Shown: positions 48,501 through 57,500 of the stretch, one piece after another
Position numbering within the stretch: the first letter of the stretch is position 1
Layout of the letters: each line of letters begins with the position of its first letter
NCBI RefSeq assembly: GCF_000003815.2
Contig: NC_049982.1
Coordinates: 1,083,604 to 1,147,603 of the forward strand
Origin: Branchiostoma floridae
Taxonomy: Eukaryota; Chordata; Leptocardii; Amphioxiformes; Branchiostomatidae
Direction: 5' to 3'
DNA length: 64,000 nucleotides
Notes under the pieces: model-generated
Database searches by the model: none
What the model saw: only the letters and a program-made list of their open reading frames with translations
What the model was told of the DNA's origin: nothing
Position numbers and translations under genes: made by a program

Positions 48501-51500
48501 CTTCGCTCTCTCCAATGCCCTGACCATCGTCTTTTAGCGTACATATGTAACAGGCCACCGCAATATACAATATACTTCTATGCTAATAGAAGACCATCTT
48601 GCCATCCTGCTCTAGGAGGGTGATCCAGCGAACACGCTAGACGAACAGTGTACCTTCGCTCTCTCCAACGCCCAACACACTGACAGTCTGGTTTTGTACA
48701 GTGAGAACAACCTGCATAAGACCAAACTTATAGGTTTGATCCACTCATAATGGGAAGGGCCCCTACATGTAAGTCCATAACCCTAACCACAGTCCACCTT
48801 GCTGCTCCGGGTGGCTGATCCAGCGAACACACTGGATGAACAGTGTGCCTTCACCCTCTCCAACGCCCTGACCATCGTCTTTTAGCGTACATTTGTAGCA
48901 GGCCACCACACTATACAATATACAATCTAATAATAATAATTGCTTATAGAAGACTACCTTTCTATCCTAAGGCTGTTGCAGGCGGCTGACCCAGCTAACA
49001 CACTAGATGAACAGTGTGCCTTCGCCCTCTCCAATGCCCTGACTGTACCAGTACCTGAATTTTCTGTACCCACCCCTAGTACCATCACAGATAAGCTAAT
49101 AGAAGACCACCTTGCTATCCTGTTCTAGGTGGCTGACCCAGCGAACACCCTGGATGAACAGTGTGCCTTCGCTCTCTCCAACGCCCTGACCATTGTCTTT
49201 TAGCGTACATTTGTAACAGGCCATCACACTATACAATATACTTTTATGCTAATAGAAGACCACCATGCTATCCTGTTCAAGGTGGCTGACCCAGCGAACA
49301 CGCTGGATGAACAGTGTGCCTTCGCCCTCTCCAACGCCCTGACCATTGTCTTTTAGCGTACATTTGTAACACCTGGCGACCACACTATACAATATGCTTG
49401 ACGTATGCTAATAGAAGACCATCTTGCTATCCTGTTCTAGGTGGCTGACCCAGCGAACACGCTGGATGAACAGTGTGCCTTCGCTCTCTCCAATGCCCTG
49501 ACCATCGTCTTTTAGCGTACATTTGTAACAGGCCACCACACTATACAATATACTAGACGTATGCTTATAGAATACCGCCTTGCTATCCTGTTCTAGGTGG
49601 CTGACCCAGCTAGCACGCTAGATGAACAGTGTGCCTTCACTCTCTCTAACGCCCTGACCATCGTCTTTTAGCGTACATTTGTAACAGGCCACCACACTAT
49701 ACAATATACTAGACGTATGCTTATAGAATACCGCCTTGCTATCCTGTTCCAGGTTGCTGACCCAGCGAACACGCTGGATGAACAGTGTGCCTTCGCTCTC
49801 TCCAACGCCCCGACCATTGTCTTTTAGCGTACGTTTGTAACAGGCCACCGCACTATACAATATACTTTTATGCTAATAGAAGACCACCTTGCCATCCTAC
49901 TCCAGGGGTGTGATCCAACGAACACGCTAGATAAACAGTGTGCCTTCGCTCTCTCCAACGCCCAACACACTGACAGTCTGGTTTTGTACAGTGAGAACAA
50001 CCTGCATAAGACCAAACTTATAGGTTTGATCCACTCCTGATAATGGGAAGGGCCCCTACATGTAAGTCCACAACCCTAACCACAGACCACCTTGCTGCTC
50101 CAGGGTGCTGACCCAGTGAACACGCTGGATGAACAGTGTGACTTCGCTCTCTCCAACGCCCTGACTGCACCAGTACCTGAATTTTCTGTACCCACCCCTA
50201 GTACCATCACAGATAAGCTAATAGAAGACCACTGTTATCCTGTTCCAGACGGCTGACCCAGCAAACACGCTGGATGAACAGTGTGCCTTCGCTCTGTCCA
50301 ACGTCTTGACTGTACCAGTACCTGAACCAGTACCACCCCTAGTACCATCACAGATAAGCTAATAGAAGTCTCTTGCTATCCTGTTGCAGGTGGCTGACCC
50401 AGCTAACACCCTGGATGAACAGTGTGCCTTCGCTCTCTCCAACGCCCTGACCATCGTCTTTTAGCTTACATTTGTAACAGGCCACCACACTATACAATAT
50501 ACGTGACATAATGCTAATAGAAGACCACCTTGCTATCCTACTCCAGGGTGCTGACCCAGCAAACACGCTGGACAAACAGTGTGTCTTCGCTCTCTCCAAT
50601 GCCCTGACCATTGTCTTTTAGCGTGCATTTATAACAGGCCACAACACTATACAATATACTTTTATGCTAATAGAATACCACCTTGCTATACTGTTCTAGG
50701 CGGCTGACCCAGCGAACACGCTGGATGAACAGTGTGCCTTCGCCCTCTCCAATGCCCTGACCATCGTCTTTTAGCGTACATTTGTAACAGGCCACCACAC
50801 TATACAATATACTAGATGTATGCTAATAGAATACCGCCTTGCTATCCTGTTCCAGGTGGCTGACCCAGCAAACACGCTAGATAAACAGTGTGCCTTTGCT
50901 CTCTCCAACGCCCAACACACTGACAGTCTGGTTTTGTACAGTAAGAACAACATGCATAACACCAAACTTATAGGTTTGATCCACTCATAATGGGAAGGGC
51001 CCCTACATGTAAGTCCACAACCCTAACCGCAGACCACCTTGCTGCTCCAGGGTGCCGACCCAGCAAACACGCTGGATGAACAGTGTGCCTTCGCCCTCTC
51101 CAATGCACTGACTGTACCAGTACCTGAATTTTCTGTACCCACCCCTAGTACCATCACAGATAAGCTAATAGAAGTCTCTTGCCATCCTGCTCTAGGCTGC
51201 TGACCCAGCGAACACCTTGGATGAACAGTGTGCCTTCGCTCTCTCCAATGCCCTGACCATCAAGAGCAGCAGCAGCAGCAGTGGGGACCTGGAGAAGGCT
51301 CTGGGGCTGAACCAGGAGAAACAGCCGGCCACTCAGCAGCCTTCCTGGCACCAGGCAAGAACTGTCATTGTTCTTAATCTCTAAGCAGATCCTACAGTAG
51401 CATAAGATAGTATCAAAAGCTGGCAGAGAAGTGAAGCCGGCTTAGGAGTGTGTTTCTCTGACTACACTCCTTGGCCAGTTTGGTTGGTACTATCTTATGC

Positions 51501-54500
51501 CATCTTGGGATCTGCTTGGAAATTAATAGTTCTACATGTAGCTGGTGTCTTTTAGCATAACAGGCTACCACACTATAAGTTGTGACCACCACACTAAAGG
51601 AGGACCAATGATGCTGATTTTTAACTACTAGTAGTGTCCCTTGTATTCACTTGTGGAACAATGTCTGATCTATATGATGCCCAAACAATCGGACTAGTGG
51701 ACTTGTCCAACCCTGCATTTACTGACATTGTTTCACTCCCTCAGGTGTACCAGCAGCCCCCTCAGGCCCCCCGCGCCATGCCCGACCCCCCACCGGAAGT
51801 GCTGCCTCCCTTACCTGCCAACATCCCCGCACCTGTCCCCGACACTGAGGGGAGTACTGAGGTATGGTCTGGATTTTGTACTGCGATGTTTTATCCATGA
51901 CATGATGTTTGATGCATGGTTTGAATCTTTTATGTAACATAAGGTTTGTCAACCTTTGTAGCACTTATACAATGTACATGTACTTCATAATCATCAACTA
52001 CATGTTGTTTGGCAGATCTAGCTGTATGTAGAATTTAGTGTATAAAAGTACTACTATTGCAGGTGTACCAGCTCCTGAATAACCTACTGGAGCTTCTGAA
52101 CAACATCCAAGTGTGTCCCACCCTGTGTTCACACAAAACTAACTTTTACTACTACAATATGTACATGTACTACTACAGGTTTACCAGCCCCCAAAGGACC
52201 TAATGGAACTGCTAAACAACATCCAGTGTGCCAAGTACCACCCTGTGTTCACTCAAAACTAAGTATCACTACAACATATTGTACATGTACTACTACAGGT
52301 TTACCAGCCCCCTAAGGACCTAATGGAACTGCTAAACAACATCCAGTGTGCCAAGTACCATCCTGTGTTTGAGGACCAGGACATTGATCTGCACGTGTTC
52401 CTCACACTGACTGATAATGATCTCAAGGAGGTGAGGGGGAAAAACTACACTTCTGTTTCCATTACAATCAATCAATCAATCAATCTGTTTGCAAATTGGC
52501 TAGACAGTTATGATAGAACCTGAGTGTAGTTTGTACTAGATCTATATTAACCTACATGTATAAACCTATTTTATCAGCAAGTTCTCTGTCACACCATTCT
52601 GGATTTGTTTCACATTGCACTGTGTTTCTTCCAATATTGCATAGCCTAGAATCTACATTATACTTTATAGGTAGTTGTCTTAATACAATTATTTGCCTTA
52701 CATTGTGCCCATTTTACAATTGTTGTGCAATAAAATTTGACTTGACTTGACTTGTATGTAGTTAAATACAATACAAACCCCTACTAGCAGACACTGCATA
52801 TTGTTAATCCATAGCTGTATGTCTTACAGCCCAAACACTAAAGGTAAAATTGCGCAATGTTTATAACAGTGTCTTACAGTTAAAAACACTTCACAATACT
52901 TCTTAGGACAAATATGTATGGAAAAACTTTTGTTAACACAAATTTTCAAAAATTGTTTTCCTTTACATTTCAGATTGGCATCAAGCTGATGGGCCCGCGG
53001 CGTAAGATGACGTCGGCGATCGCCCGTTACCACAGCCACGCCCGGTTACACATGACGGGTCCGGAGCACGCCTATGCAGACAAGCTGGAGAGTGAGATGC
53101 AGGAGCTGGCCATGCAACTGCACAGGGTAACTAATACTGTCCATTTAATGTCATACCTGTGACGTGAAAACGTTCGATATGGGTGTTCCGGACCGGGGCG
53201 TACGCTTCCGTATCGCACAGGTTCGAAAGGCGTATCACACAGGCTCCATTCGAATAAATCGAACTGTTTCGAGCGGGCCGGTTGGCAATTCGAATACCTG
53301 ATTCGGACGTTGGAACATTGCCTTTGGCCGTCGGGCGATCCGACCCGCGGTCGGTCTGATACCTTGGGTGATGCGGAATACACCGTGTTGTATTCTATAT
53401 GTACTCAACCGACATTCAAATATCTTGTGATGCTATCCTGTAATGCGTAAATTGCCATGCAGCTACACAATGTACACAGGGTGTGTATGCAGGGTTCTCT
53501 CCTGCGCAGTTGAACATAGGGGGCCCATACATGTACATGTTTGCTATTATATGTATTGCAAAAAGGCAATACAATGGACAGCGCATAGAGTATGTAGTAC
53601 ATGTAACTAACAAGCTAAGAAAAGCTAATACATCTGAACAAGAAGCCCCAGCTCCCTTATCAGAAGGTGCATCAGGCCAGCACCCATCTCCGCTTCTAAG
53701 CCCTGGGGCCACACATACATGTAGGTGCGAGCGCTACAGCAGGGGGCTAGTAGTGTAGTGTGTTTAGCTTCCATACTCTTCCTCTTATCAGAGAAAGAAG
53801 TAGGTTAGGTAATTATTGTTCCAGGTTTCAGGTGTCAACACACCTGTTTGTCGCAGGTGTATCAGTTGTTATCACACCTGTTTGTTCCAGGTGCATCAGG
53901 TACTAACACCTCTGTGTGTTTTATCCAGGTGTATGCGCAGGCAGAGCAGCTGAAGCAACAGGTGCTACAGGAGCATGAGCTGCGAAAGGTGGTGGAGGGA
54001 TGTGTGGTGGAGAACAAGGCTGCCTGGGACCGCGTCAGACAGGTTTGTTTGGATCTTTACAGTAGTACATAACTCAAAGTGTTACACACATTCTGTACTG
54101 TAGAGTTTGTAAGTTAGAGCAGGCTGCATGGTGGAGGGATGTCTGATGGAGGACAAGGCTGCCTGGCACTGCGTCAGACAGGTTTATTTGGATCTTTACA
54201 GTAGAATATAACTCAAAGTGTTACACACATTCTGTACTGTAGAGTATGTAAGTTAGAGCAGGCTACATGGTGGAGGGATGTCTGATGGAGAACAAGGCTG
54301 CCTGGGATCGAGTCAGACAGGTTTGTTTGGATCTTACTGTTACTAGCTGAGCAGTACATAACTCACATTCTGTGCCAGAGTTTGTAAGTTAGAGCAGGCT
54401 GCATGGTGGAGGGATGTCTGATGGAGGACAAGGCTGCCTGGCACTGCGTCAGACAGGTTTGTTGGATCTTATTGTAATACATGTTTCATGGTGTTTATAA

Positions 54501-57500
54501 GTGCAGACTACGTAAGGAAATGATGTGATGTAGGGCTGTTTCGTGGGAGAAAGCCCCCCGGATGCTGATATTACAATTGACAAGCTTTACTGGTACTGCA
54601 TCCGACAGGTTTGTTTGGATCTTATTGCGTCTTAGTGCATATTGATCCAATGTTTTGAGCATTTGGCCTGTACCCCTAGCCTTGCTACGAGGGGCATTCA
54701 ATAAGTAATGTCCCTGACCCATTTCCCATAGCAGGAGATTAATGAAACTTGGCACAGTTATTAGTCTTTCTCTTCATAAGAACCACCCAGAGTTTTGCAT
54801 TTCTCCCATCATTTGATGTAGCTCTGGACACCGTTCTTGTAGGACATCCCAGGTTGGTCCTCCGACAGATGCCTCATCAATGGCAGAAGAGGAACGACCA
54901 GGTCTGGGAGCTGTTTCCACAGACTTCCGACCTTGTTTGAATTCAGGATGCCAGCGTTTTACAAGGTCATATGATGGGGCATCATCACCATAAGTTTTTT
55001 TCATTTCATAAAAAGTCCCCTTTGGTGTGCGTCCTTTCAAATACAAAAACCGGATCACTGCGCGACACTCAACTTGCTCCATTTCACACCTGGTCCATTT
55101 CACACCTGACTCAGTTCAAACACCAGTAAATCAGTAACCACAATTAGTTCAGAGCTGTTTTTTGCAACATAAGCCATAGAGATATGACTCATTACACATG
55201 CAAAATTGCATCTAGATCAGACAACTGGGAATGGGTCAGGGGCATTACTTATTGAATGCCCCTCGTACATGTGTAAGTGTTGTGGTATTTTTCAATGAGC
55301 TCAATGTTCTCTTTGAAGATAAATGCGTTTCCAGCATTAATAGCTAGACTGGACCTTATGACCTTGACATGGTGTTGCTAACCGCTGCCCTGCCCCACCC
55401 CAGGTTGCCACGGAGACCCGTGAGCTGTGCAGCGATGTGCGACTGCTGGTGCACCAGGTCAGGATGTGTCAGGACGAGTTCTCCCGGAAACTCCTGCCTG
55501 AGGCAGACAGTGGTGAGTCATTCATGATCCTCACACAAATCATTCTCCAACACAGCCGTGGTAGGTCATAGGTCTTGAGGTCACGACCCCATAGGTCAGA
55601 GGTCACAACACTTTGTGTCAATTTTTTTTTTTTTTGGTATTTTAACTCCTTTAAGAGAAGCTGTCACATTTTTCATGTGACAGCTGAAGAAGTTTCACTT
55701 TGATCTTACCAAATTGAATAAACCAAAAATTGTGTTACCGGGCAGTAGACAGTAGTGAATTGGAAATCCCATCATACAGAACTTTTCTTAAAGAATGGTT
55801 TTTATTAAAGAAAACATACTCTCAAAATCCAACAATTGTGGCAGCCAGAAGGCTAGAATAATGTCGGACTTAACATCATTTTGAAATTAACGTACCGGTG
55901 AATAAAATTATCAATTACATTAAAAGGAAAGCATGATTAAAAGCAAACTGCTTGGCAAGATGCATGATAGTTTTAAACTTCGAGACGTTAGAACTAGTAC
56001 AATGTACAATCATTACATATACTGGTAACATGTCACAGCAATATAGAAGGCGCTTTCATTCAGTCCTGAATGTTAAAATGTTCATCAATTGGGTCATGTG
56101 GGGTATGGCACTGTTTCTGTAGTGGTCAGTTTTGCAGAGAGACAGCAGGCTGGTAAAGCTTGCTGATAACCTGACTCAAGTTTAATAGCTGTGAAATATG
56201 GAGACTTTGTCGTTCTTTATATCTGTGACTACCAGCTGTCCCTGTGGTGCCATGGCAACAGCACATGGGTTGTCCATGTCTGTAGTAATGTGTTTGAGGA
56301 ATCTTCCTGTGTTGTCAAACATCTCCACACGACTGTTTCCACTGTCTGCCACAATGATGTTACCTGCCCTGTCTGTATATATGCCACAGGGATAACCCAG
56401 CTGACCTTCACCACTTCCCTCACCTCCAAACTGGAACAGAAACTGTCCACCCTCGTTGTACACAAAAACACAGTGATTGTAACAGTCTGACACAAGAATA
56501 TTCCCTTTTCCATCCACAGTGGTGTACCGCGAGTACTTCATCCCCTGCAGCTGACCCACAGTTTGAACAATTGTCCCATCTGGCCTGAACACCAAAACTT
56601 CACCATGTAGGTTACTCACTAAATCTTGTGCCGTCGCTTTGGTGATGAGGATGTGGTTCCTCACGATGTCCATAGCAACTCCATGGTACCACTCGCGTGC
56701 CTGAATCTTCTTTTGTTCAAACTTCCTCAGCACCCTGCCCTGTTTGTTGTACTGCACAGCAAACGCAGCAGACTCTGTCTCCCCCACCACCCACAAGTTT
56801 CCCTCCGCGTCCATGGTCACGTCATTTGGGCACATCTTCTGTCCACCTGACACAACTGTTGGGAACTGGTGAACAAATGTTCCTTGCAGGGTGAAGACTT
56901 GGATTCTCTGGTTCCCCCCTTCTGCTACAAAGATCTCCCCTTCGTCCGACACTGTAACACCATTTGGATACTTGAACTCTCCTGTTCCAGAACCAGATGT
57001 ACCAAATGTCATCTGCAGATTATGAGACTGATGCCCTCCTTGCCTTTGGTTACCATAAAAATGTCCTTTGTAAAATGTACCAAATGTCATCCTCTCATCA
57101 TGAGACCAGGGCTCCCCTTGCCTTTGTTTAAGGCTCTCCTTGCGTTTTCCCTTGCCTTTGCCATAAGAATTTATTTTAATTCTTGCAGTTGCTGAAATGA
57201 TTGGTGCAGATAGGATTGTCACATGTCCCAATACTGCCACTGGGGTGTCTGTGGGCTGAAAGACAGCAGGCTGGGTTTGTACAGGAGTTGGTGCTGCTTT
57301 TCCTCTGTACTTTCCTACCACCTCTGTCAATGCAGTTTGCTGACTGAGAAACTCGATCCATCCCTGCTGCATTGCATGTTCTGCTCGATCACAGGCAGCA
57401 GACAGTTCATTGACATCTGCCAAAACTATGTCTCTCCCAGTCTGTATTTTCTCCAAGTTCTCGCTGTGATTTTGTTGTGATTGGGACAAGAGTTGGTCTT

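Noticed and set aside
46759-51195. A long repetitive protein encoded by the exon 7 array
   Set aside because: Every unit stops in frame after LTIVF or switches frame, and no donors are present to join the units.
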